This document shows positions 17,752 to 29,700 of a stretch of DNA of 64,000 bases, piece by piece. The first letter of the stretch is position 1. Each line of letters opens with the position of its first letter. The position numbers and the translations under genes are program-made. Origin of the DNA: Psococerastis gibbosa (Eukaryota > Arthropoda > Insecta > Psocodea > Psocidae); the NCBI GenBank assembly GCA_963971405.1, contig OZ020487.1, forward strand, positions 44,489,039 through 44,553,038, in the 5' to 3' direction. The notes under the pieces were generated by a model. The model was not told where the DNA came from, did no database searches, and saw only the letters and a list, made by a program, of their open reading frames with translations.

Positions 17752-20700
17752 CTTGAAAAAACGTGTCTTGATAAATTACGAGAAAATTGGAGGGGGGAAA
17801 TTTCCTGTAAAATGTGAGATTTGTTAATCAAAAACAGACATTGGGGGTGTCCGATTTTGCTCCTAAGAAATCCACCTTCATCAAAAATTTATGCTGTTGT
17901 GATCAGCCATATTGTATTGTACACAGGATGTATACATATTGTGCGTTTTTAGAATGGTACGTCTGGTTACATCTTTAGTCGTTACTAATTGGAAAGGGGT
18001 GAGACAATATTTTGCTTGTCTAATCGGCGGATAATTTGCTTTATTTATAAAAAAGTAAAATATAAAATAGGATTAGAAATGAAGTCATGACCAGAGAGTT
18101 CGGGGTGGTTGGGGAGGGAAGATATCGAGAAGACAGCAATGGTTTGGACACGTTAAAACGAAGATACAATGCAACAGCAGGTGCGCGAGGAAATGGCTGG
18201 ATGAATAAGAGAAAGAGATGCAAAAATCAGAATGAGGACGATCTTAGATGAGTGTAAAGCGAATGGATAGCAGCAGGTGCGAGAGGAAATGGCTGGAGGA
18301 AGAAGAGAGAGAGATACAAAAATCAGATTGAGGACGATCTCAGAAGAGTGGCAATTGTACCAAAGTAAGTGTCAAATCATCAGAAGTGGAGTAGAGGCTC
18401 ACGTATTACACCTGGGCAACTTCAGCTGATTTAGGAGCTCACAATTCTACGCACTACCGGGTACCTGTTCGTACTGTTCAATGGGTTCACAACCTACGTC
18501 AGCGAATTGATCATAATAATTGTGTGGGTGCTAATATATATAAAATAGTCTCCTTTGTAACTTTTATAATATTTCGAACACATTATAATAAAAGTTGAGT
18601 TGATAAAATATTACACAAAAAACATAAAAATTATGTCACAACCGGTTTCGACAAATTGGCATTCTCAAGTGAGCAGATAAAACTTAAAATAAAAACAAGT
18701 AATTGCAAGTTAATGTTAATTAATTAGTTAACTTAATGTTTATAACATGCAATTACTTGTTTTTATTTTAAGTTTTATCAGCTCACTTGAAAATGACAAT
18801 TTGTAGAAACCGGTCGTGCCATAATTTTTATGGTTTTTTGTGTAATATTTTATCAAGTCAACTTTTATTATAATACGTGGATGCTCACAAACACTGGGCC
18901 TATGCTTTACATTATAGATGTGAAGTAAAAATAAATAAAACTATAATAAGCATTCGAAAGAAACATCAATGTCTAGTGAAGCAATCTCTAAAACTCAACT
19001 TGGTAACTTGGCAACGACGCGTCGATAGGTTTTGTCAGTAGGTATACGCGTAGAATTGCGAAAGTTGATGCTTACAATTCCAATTCTCAAATATGCTCTG
19101 TTATTTACTAAAGACTTCAATGCCCCAATTTCGAACCTTCTACTCAAAAGTCCCAATTTTACAGTTTTACAGTTTTACAAACTGTACTATAACTATGGAT
19201 TCTCTCCCTTTATTTCAGTCCCAATAAAACAGTATTTTTTATTGCTTTCCGATTTATGCGATAGTATAAGGAAAGCTTTGTTTACTTAAAAATGATAAGA
19301 TCTGGTAATATTTTCATTTGTTGTTAGTTTTTTTTTCTCTACGTCGAAACCGGTCGGGTTTGGATGTCCTTTGGCCTTTTGTAGCCCGGTTCGGCTCCTT
19401 CTCGTAGCCTGATATTTCACTTTGTGCCCCTCTGGATGCATCGTCACCCTAAAGTCAGAAGGACCCACATTTTGGCGGAATTGAGTTATGATCACACTTA
19501 GTGACTTCGTCATGAGCTCTACCATTGCGTACACCGAAAAAACTCAATCTTGGAAAATAAGGTTGAAATTTTGGATTAGGAGGGTGAATCTGACTGTTTG
19601 TAGGAAACTATATACCCACAGAACCGCAATTATCTCGGGGGATACGAAGGCAGCCTCCTCGAATGATCGTTTCCAACGATCGGGCATCCCCTGGAAATGC
19701 CTTCTCCACCAGGTGGAACAACACGACAACGTGTTCCTGGACACGTTAAGTAAGTATTATCTCGAAATGTTTTTGATGGTACGCCCTTCTGACTTTAGGG
19801 TAACGACGTTCCTCCATAGCTAGTTCAAGTCAGCCTCTTAAGTCCTGTTTTTGCACCACTATAGTACGGGTATCATTCATTCGTCTCCGAAGTGTGGCCA
19901 CTCAAAACTCAAACTTGCCAACTCCTATCAGACCAACAAGTGCTGGCATAGCCTGGCAGGTTTTTGCCTATCATGAACTTGGTCATTGAGGAAATCGAAC
20001 ATAGCAGCAACAGGAGGCACAATGCTCTAGTTGTATTCTTTGATATGTTGCTGCAAGTCAGAGATTCCAAAAAGAAGCATTGTGTTTCCACAAGCTATGT
20101 TGATGGCGTTATTTGTTAGTTAAGAAGGATCCTACAGACTTGACATAGCCAGATAGATCTTTACAAATTATACTGAATTCCTAAGCCAGCGACAAAAAGG
20201 ACGTTTAAACCACGAGAATATAGCTCTTTTCAAGGTTTAACAACTCCGTTAAAATTAGGGATCATTCCTGAAATAATGCTGAAAAGCGGTTCCAGGATAG
20301 TTCGGGGGAGAGGGGGAAAAACAGGAATCATGCAAATGAGTTGAACCTTACTTATCGATAAAACAAAAATGGTTGTCTGTAAAGTCGGTTTACGGACGAT
20401 AGTTTAACGTGACAACGTCATAACAAAACATTGATGAAATGAATGCATACTTTTATGAATAATAAAATTGAATCATTTTTATTGAATTATCATTATTCTC
20501 TAAGGAGTGAAATGAAATCTACAATTTAATTGATCCATAGGCTCGTCAGGTTTATCAGCCATTGGGTAATTAAAATAAAATATAATTTAAAAATTTTAAA
20601 AATATTAAAAAAATAAAAATAGATATACTGTATACAGATATACAGGGTGTTCCAGACCTCCCGGACACCTCCTATAACTCGGTTATTATGAGGAATTTTG

Positions 20701-23700
20701 AAATACGGTAAAAAACTCGATAACTGAGTTGGGGTCGAACTACCTTATGGTGGAATCAAATGTTTTCTCAGGGGGGGGGGGGTTAAAAAGGGGGGGGGGG
20801 GTTCAGGGGTGTCACAGAGGGTATCTCTGGATTTTCAAATGTAAAGGTGGGCCGCGTTACACTTCAAACGAAAGTCCTTTTGAAGAGCTTTCATATGATG
20901 TAACAATTACAAAATTGTTGGTGTTCCAGACCACCCGGACACCCCCTACAAATCCGTTATTTTTAGTAGGAATTTTGAAAGGCGGTGAAAAATTCGATAA
21001 CAAATTAGGAGTCGAACTACCTTATGGTGGAATCAGATGTTTTTCGGGGGGTTCGAAAGGAGGTTTTCGTGGGGTCGTAGGAGGTTTCTCGGAATTTTCA
21101 AATGTAAAGGTACGCCGTGAGCTTTCATTTGATGTGCGACGCGACATACCTTTGCATTTGAAAATCCAGAGATACCCTCTGGGAACCCCCCTTTTTCAAA
21201 AATCCTCATAGTAACCGAGATATAGGGGGTGGTCTGAAACTGAACAAAATTGTAATTTGTGCTAATCGTACCTGTACCTGAAGATGTTTGGCGAAAATAA
21301 GGTCACTGTATTCAAACATATTTTATGTAAAGCACAGAAAGTGAGAATCTATTCTAAAAGAACAATATTGAAATAATTGTTTTTTTCCGACATGTTAGAA
21401 TAAATTGTGCCTGAACCTTTCAAGCTAGGTAAATATTCATTTGATGTGCGACACGACACCTTGGTATTTGAAAATTCCGAGATACCCTGAAACCCCCCTT
21501 TTGGACCCCCGAGAAAACATTTGATTGCACCATAAGGTAGTTCGACCCCAAGTTAGTTATCGAGTTTTCAAAATTCCTCATAATAACCGAGATATAGGGG
21601 GTGTCCGGGTGGTCTGGAACACCCTGTATATATTATATAAAAAAATAGAAAATTATAAAAAAATTTTGTTGTAATATGCAATGAAAACAACATAACGCTT
21701 TTCTGGGACAATGAGTATAACGCATAGGCGTAACACTTTCGTGCATACACCCAGTGTTCCAGCCAGCGTTCATCGATTTATTAGACGTTGTCACGTCAAA
21801 ATTTGTACACATATTATGATCCTAACAATAACTTTAAAAATCCAGTGCTTTTTTTTCAACTTCATGGTAAAAAATAATAGTCAATAATACAATAGTCAAT
21901 TAGTGAGTCAGTTCGATTGCCTATATTTGCGAGACATGATAGCGTCGGTTGCTAAAACCTCAGAAATTCATCTGTTTTCAATGTGGTGATATGCGGGCCA
22001 GGAATGCTGCGCCCATATACACCTAACATGCTCCTTAGCCCAAACTAACCATGAGGCTCCGTCTCTTAATATTAGGTGGTTCAATGCATGCCATAGCACA
22101 AGAAAAAGCTGCCAAGTATGCGACTCGAACTCGCAACTTTTCCGGGGCTAAGCCTTAAACGAGCGAAGAGGAAGAAAAATAACAGAAGCTAATTAAACAA
22201 TAAATGAATGTGTATATGCAGTCAGTAAGTACACTAAGAACTCCCTAAGGGGAGAATTAAGAAATACTTACAGCTCTCTTTCTATGTTTCTTTTGTTTCT
22301 TATGCTTTTTATGCCTGTGTTCGGGTTTATCCGACTCACTCCGGTTTTTCTTCTTCTTCTTTTTCTTTTTGCCTGAAATAGAACAGAAGAAATTAATATC
22401 CATTATACAAAACTATAAACTTCATCTTTATTTACCTTGTTAGTAACCCCTTCAGTGTGTCAAAGGACTCTCAATTCATACATAACACAGCGTCGCTGTT
22501 CTTGCAAATGGCCGTGGGTCAAGAAAATCCAATTTTCTGTTTTTGGTCTCGTTGGAAAGATGTTGTGAAGATGCACATTTTGCAGAAGGTCCTATGTCAA
22601 GGAAAAAATTCTGCAGTAATTGAACTCTATTTGAAAAAAGACGTATGTGGATACATCTATAATAGAAATTATAGTTTTTTTCGCCTACTGAAAAGTAGGG
22701 GTCTCGACATACGGCTTTTTGCAAGAACAGCGACGACAATCTCTGTCAATCCCACGATCGCAGTCTGTCCAGAATTCTTTAAGGAGACATTTCTAAGGGT
22801 GGCGAGCACAGCCCTCAAATCCTTAATGTATGGTAAACAGGGAGGATACAATAAACTTATTCACCAACAGAAGAAACATGCCGAGAGACGGGTGTGCACC
22901 GCTGTCTTAATTGAACTTCTTTTATGTTCACAAATAAAATACCGAAAAAAATGAGACATATTCCAGAGACGGCCGAAATCGCAATGGCCGTGATTTTGTT
23001 TTTTGTAAGTTGTATGTCCCAGTCTTTCCTAGATGACTGTTATGTAGGGCTTTATAGCCTTAACTCCGCTGGGTCAGATTAGTAGTCATTATTTTATTTA
23101 TTTATTTACTGTAGGACACGGACACACGTTAATCGATGGTCAACTATTTTTTAAATTTCAAATAGTTACCTTGATCTTCTGAATCAGAACTAGATTCATC
23201 TTTCTTGGAACTTTTTTTTTTTTTTCGACGATCTTCAGTCTCTTCATCATCATCATCGTCATCATCGGAAGAAGGTTCGGATTCGTCGCTGTCATCTCGA
23301 CGTCTCTGCAATATTTTAAAAAACAACTTAGTACATAAATTAAATTTGCTTAACATAACCGTATTATTAACAAAATTTGTAGTGTAAATAAATACATGCC
23401 AATGTGATTTCCACATTGGCATGAAATGTACGCATCGGTGCTACACCTCTGGTTTAAGAGCAAGTTGACATTGGCCACCCCTAGATCACCCCAAATTAGG
23501 TTGGCTTATACATATATTTTATTTTAAATGTAAGTTATAACTATTTGGTCTGTTCAATTTTTGCTTTCCAATTTATACGTAGTATAAGGAAAGCTTTGTG
23601 ATGGTCCAAATATTCGATTCCGAGATTTCAACGAATTTTTATTTTTACGAATTTTTACGAAATGTCTGTCTGTATGTATGTCTATCTGTTCATCGATTTC

Positions 23701-26700
23701 CGGGCAAACTACTCGGTGGATTTGGGTGAAATTTGGCATGTAGGTTCACAAAAATCATACCTCGGGACCATTTTTTTTATTTTGGGGGGTTTTATTTCCA
23801 AAAACTCCAAAAAAAAACGTCTAAAAAAATTATTTCTCAAAAACGGCTCCAACGATTTCTTTTCAATTCACATATATTCTAGTCGTCATTAATGTTGATA
23901 AAATGCGAGGGGTCGCTTACCCCTTGATAGTTTGCTTCTGGGGGTAAAAAAATAAAAATTACTAAATTTTTATGAAAAATGACTAAAAAATAATTTTTCT
24001 GCGAAACCTTTCTATCGATGATTTCTACCTTCAGGCATGTTTTACGTGTTAAATTGAGTAACGAAACCGGACAGTTTGCTTTCCCCAAAAACTATTTGGT
24101 TTTGTGGAATTTTTTTTTTTTTTTTTTTTAATGAAAGCAAATTCACGCTCAAATGCATTGCGTGCCCTGCCATTATTGCTGTGTGGTAATGTGTTGGTCT
24201 GCCCTATCTAGAATTTACGTTACCTCCAGTGACGTCATGTGGACGAGTGAAGGCCTAATATAAAAAAAGTATACCTTTTTTGTTCGCCTCTTCTTCTTGG
24301 GAGACTCGTCATCGCTAGATTCGTCAGAGGATGACTTCTTCCGCTTCCGCTTCCTTTTCTTGCCATGGTCGGAGGCACTGCCCTCCTCCTCGGAGCTGTC
24401 CTTTCGCTTCCGCTTGCTTTCTGTCCTCTTTTTCGCTTTAACCTCAACTTCTTCGACAGATTCCTCCGAATTATCGTCGTCATCGCTGTCTTCATCCTCA
24501 CTCTCGTCAGAACTGGCTGACTTGCCGCGGTGTTTCTTCTTATGACTACTTTTGGGTGTTGGCAGCTGCTTTGCTTTCGATACAGGCGTGACTTCTTTCG
24601 CTGCAATGTAAAAGCAACGGAAATAAGATGAAAAAAAAACGTGGCGGCATGACAACCTATAAATATCTAAGGACTGGTAGAGGATCTTCTTGCTTGACCA
24701 CTGCTTTCATATGGATGTTGAAGTAGCAGTATGCCTGGAATATGCGATTTTCCTTATCGGTGAAGGAACCCATTAGGGCTGGGTGGACCCAGGCTAGGCG
24801 GAAATTATTTTCTTTTATTATGCAGAGTGCTAGTCTAATTTTCTATCGATTGGAATACGCTTAGCTAGATTTATTTTTGTCAGTGTCGTCAATGTACAGG
24901 AATTACAATTTACATAATTTATGCTCAAAAGAGGACAAGATGGCTAGGAGACTGTAACGGTTCGGACACGTAAAACGAATGGATAATAGCAGGTGCAAAG
25001 AAATGGCTGGAGGAAAGAATAGAGGGAGCACGAGGGTAGTTATTGAATAATCAGAAGTGGAGAGAACGGGAGGGAGTGGAGGAGGTACACGTATCACACC
25101 CGGTCAACTGCAGCTAGTTATTGATGATGATGTGCAATGAAATCAATTTTCATCAACCCTTAGAACGCACTATTTAATATTTCTCAAAGGAAAAACCTGA
25201 TAGATGGAAATCCTTTGGTATTCTCAGCATTCACGTAATGTTTGAACCTGACATAAGACTGTACTAACCGTGTTCTTTTTTATCAGCTTCTTTTCGCGGC
25301 GCCCTGTCCTCCCTAGACTCGCGAGGCTCCCTTTCTCTAGTCCCATTTTTCTTTTCTTCCACAACTTTTTCTTCTTTCTTTTCCACCACCTCAATTCCAT
25401 CCGAACTCGACGACTCTCCATCCTCTTCGTCCGAAGATGAACTACTGAAAATGAAAAGACGTTTTATAGGAAACACAAAATATATCTTGCATCAGCATAT
25501 ATTGTAACCTGTGTAGGTTGAGATTGAGGACAAATACCGGTTTGCCAATGGTCAAAAACTCATACGGAAACAATATAAAGAATGTCCGAAATCCATGGGG
25601 GTCGTTGGCATTGAACAAGTTGGCCTAGGTCCATAAAAAGTCCTTCACGATATTATTATTTGCCTTAGAATTTTGTTGTCATTGTAATTTCATTTTTGTT
25701 GGCTAATAAAATGCAGTATGTAATTTGCTGGTAGCAGGTTCAATTACCCAAGGAAAGAGAACTGCTGCAAATGCTGTAGTGGAAATATACGGTCTAAATA
25801 CACGGCCGGAGACCGACGAATCAGTCTCATAACGTTCTTATAACTTATCCATCGTGAGTGAGCAGAGTCAAGAGTGGCTGTACATTTATGCATATGTTCG
25901 CTCGGGCACATTAGTGCCTAGTAAATATCCATACCTAGACCCTGACGAATCATGAGACTTCTGCGCGATAGGAGAACCCCGGCCCCGACTGGTCGGCGGG
26001 GTTGGCGTGCGCTTTATAGTCACAACACGACGGTACACGGGGGAGGAAGTCCGTTTACGAGGCGGCTGAGCCGCAGCCGACTCGTTCCGACGGTCGGGCC
26101 GTCTTTCGCCACTGGGAGAGCGACGCTTCGCGGGCAGAGGCGAGGAGCGACGTTTGCCGCCGGGCGACGGTGAGCGGCGCTTGGGTGTGCGGGAGCGTCG
26201 TTTCGCAGGTGACGACCGCCGAGGGGTGTGAGACCGTCGCCGAGGACTAGGTGAGCGGCGTCGGCGACGCGGTGAAGGAGATCGTTTGCGGGGTGATCGG
26301 GATCTAGAACGCACATGAAAATCTTTCAGTCTCTTCTGCTATTTTCGTTTTACTACATTTATTATTTAAATTAATGTTCATTACAAAATAAGCTTTGAAA
26401 ATTAAATTGTTTATTTATATACACAAAAAAAGGTGACTTACGAAACGCTGAAGTGTATGCGTGAGATAGTCTGGAGAGGGAAAAGCCTTAAAAGGTGTAA
26501 AAAGCAAATATCTTAAGTTATATAGATTATAGCGCTGTCAAAAATATTACATCGCTTAGAAGATAATTATACTGCCGATAAAAACACTTAATTTAGAATA
26601 CAGAAATAATATAACTTACTTTGAAGTTCGATTCCTTTCTTTTTCCTTTGGAGAACGAGACCTGAGCGAGGAGCGCCGTCCGCGAGGCGAAACAGACGGA

Positions 26701-29700
26701 GAAGACCTTGATCGTCTACGTCTGGCCGGCGGCGACTCAGATTTCTTTTTACGTTCGCGTTCCCTTCGCTCTTCGCGTTCTCTTTCACGTTCTTTTTCCC
26801 GTTCGCGTTCCCTATTAAACATTATTTACTTTTTTAGAGTGGTTAAAATTATCCAATCCACTATATCCCGATAAACGTTAAGAAGCTTTTTAAACGTACT
26901 TGCAGTGCCGGATTAGCCACGCAGCAAGAGTAGCAAATAACGGGCCCCGCGAATTTGAGGGTCATGAGCTCCAACGCCTGTCTGACCGCAATAAAAAAAA
27001 TTACATTGACAGTGTTATCGTTATCTCTTAAGAGTGTACAGCCCTAAGGTGCCCATTCCATTGACCGGCTAGGGCTATTTCCAAAACCGGTGACGTGGTA
27101 GCAGACATTCAAGACTTAGGTGGCGTTTCCACAGACCTCGCATTGCAGAATGCAAAAGACATTGTCGGAAATTAGAATTTTTCTTTTTATAGAAATCTAT
27201 TAAAATGTTTGTACATATCCCATGACGCCATTTTTTAATTTTAGTTTGTTTGTGATTTTACTGTATGATCATTGATCAATTTTAACTATGGCATAGAGGA
27301 AAATAAACATTTCCGTCAATTCTGCAATGCGAGGTCGGTGGAAACGCCACCTAAGTATTGAATGTTTTTTTTTTTTGGTTTTTGGAAATAGCCCTAGCCG
27401 GTCAATGGAATGGGCACCTTAGGAAATTGGCAGCCCGAAATTTAGTATTTTTTATTTATTTAACTAAGCAAGTTATTAAAGATTTAGCTCATACAAGTTG
27501 TAGAAGACAACTTCATGCATAATATAATAAGGTATATTTTTAATTTTTGAAATTGTAGTTTTTTCATAAACACGATAATAATTAATAAATTACCAAGTAT
27601 AAATTATTATCGTGTTTATGAAAAAATTACAATTTCAAAAATTAAAAATACCTTATTATATGATGCATGAAGTAGTCTTCTACAACTTAAATGAGCCAAA
27701 TCTTCAATAACTTGATTAGTTAACGTTCATTTTATTATATTAGATTTTATTTTTGTATTTTTATAAGACGTATGTATTTTAATAACTTTAATAATTTAAA
27801 TACGTTCCATTTTAATAAGACGACCGGAAGTTAATTGATTTGCAATAACATAATTTTAAAAGAATTTGTTTTGTATTGTAGATTAAGTTTAGAATAAGTT
27901 TTAATATAAGTGTTATCCATTAGGTCGAGGGGCCCATCACGGGAAATGGTGCCCTCTGAACCATCAATAAAATGTATGTATAAAAAATGTAACATCGAAT
28001 GTAAAAATAGAATTTATTTTATTTATATTTATTTAGTTAATTAAATAAAAAATTAACAAGTATTAAATTTCGGGCTGCCAATTTCCTACGGAATGCACAC
28101 TCTTAATTTGCCCATATTAAATCCAGAAAAGTTTATTTGTAACGGTTTTGTTTTATTTAATACCCTAAAGTGGAGAACCTACAGCACACCAAGGCAAGGG
28201 CCCCTAGACAAGCCCCGCAATGGCTTCATCCGGCATTGCATACTTGCCATACAAAACAAATGTGATAAACTATTTGAGCGACAATAATTGTAATTATTAC
28301 ATAAGATAAGCTTTCTGTTTGCTTTGTTTTTTAAATAGGTTGAAATGGATTTTTAAGAGAATTCTAACTAACTCATAGGCTCGGTCCTACCACGCGTAGA
28401 AAAGTATTCATGAGGAATATTGGCGCACCGCTATGCATGAGAAGGGGGGGGGGGGGGCGCTTTACTACATAACAATAGCCACGGTTATGAATGCTGAATT
28501 CATGCCCCAATGCATAGCGGTGTGCCAGTATTCTCCACGGAAACTTTTCTAAGCATGACTTTCACCAAGTACCAAAAACCTTTCCTCCGGTAAATGTGAC
28601 GGTAAATTTTACAAAGTTAATAGGAGACTATTATGATCGCTTACGGTTAGCGGCTGCACCATAAGTGACATTATGGGCGCGCAAATTCTAAGATTATCTA
28701 TTTTTTTGCGCCTCAATTTTAAGGGCCAATTCCATTTTCCATTTTTGCGCAGTCGCATTTCTCATTAAATATCGATCGTAGAGCTATAAATGAGGTGTCA
28801 TAAACAAGAAAATATATTCCTCTACGCTTTGATGTTCATTATGGTGTCAGTAACCGATTGACCCCAGTTATGAGACTTGATTTGTTTGTTAAAAATAACG
28901 GTTACTGCGGATGTCAGGTCGAAGGAGTTCCAAAACGGTGGCTGATTGGTGTTAGTCACGGTCTCACATTATGTATGAAAATGAAGAGCAACATTTCTTC
29001 TACATTATAATACCTCATATTTATAACCTTGAGAAATTTGACTTTGTGCAAAAAAAAAAAAAAAAAAAAAAAACGGGAAATGCGGAGTCCGTTTGCTCTT
29101 AATAACTTTCTTATGGTAAATAAAAATAAAGAAATAACTGACAGTTTCAGTTATGCTCCTAGGACGGGAAATTAACTACAATATATATTGTTTGTTAGCT
29201 ATACCTTTCCCTCTCGCGCTCTCTCTCGCGCTCTCTCTCGCGCTCCCGACGCTCTCGTTCCCTTTCACGCTCCCTCTCGCGTTCTCGTTCCCTGCGAAAA
29301 TAATTTCGCTTTATACTATCGGGCACCCCACTACCAACGGACAGTTTTCCTATAGAATTACCTGCAGTGGTTGGGTAGTCAATTCCAAATTATAGCGCCC
29401 ATGATTAACTTAGGCACATATCACTTTCTATTTTATTTCATTCAATTTACGACGAAATAGCATTTGGTCTTGTTGCTTATTTGGATTACAGGGGTCGCAG
29501 GAGCATAAATAAGTGGCTTTGCGGACCTCTTCCATAGAAAATAGTTAGCTGAAAAAGGTATCATTCGTGTCTGTCCTATTGCACCGTCTGGTAATTTCCA
29601 TTTATCATCGTCGTAGGCTTGGCAACATGTCACAAATAATCGAATATGTCTCTTTCGTACCTTTGGTAAACAGCTATCATGAGTTCAAAAGGCCGTATAA

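Larger units (their letters stand above)
17752..22271 (-). other. SRRM1 intron 17
   Basis: A 4.5-kb intron holding a LINE tail (18,110-18,440), a foldback element (18,545-18,880), a partial dispersed repeat (19,238-19,290), a TIR element (20,641-21,628) and a tRNA-like stretch (about 22,110-22,165, minus strand). No further exon was needed for frame continuity. Confidence 0.6.

Noticed and set aside
20729-21211. 160-codon plus-strand frame
   Set aside because: It lies wholly inside a TIR element with internal repeats and poly-G runs. The peptide repeats mirror the DNA repeats and match no transposase.
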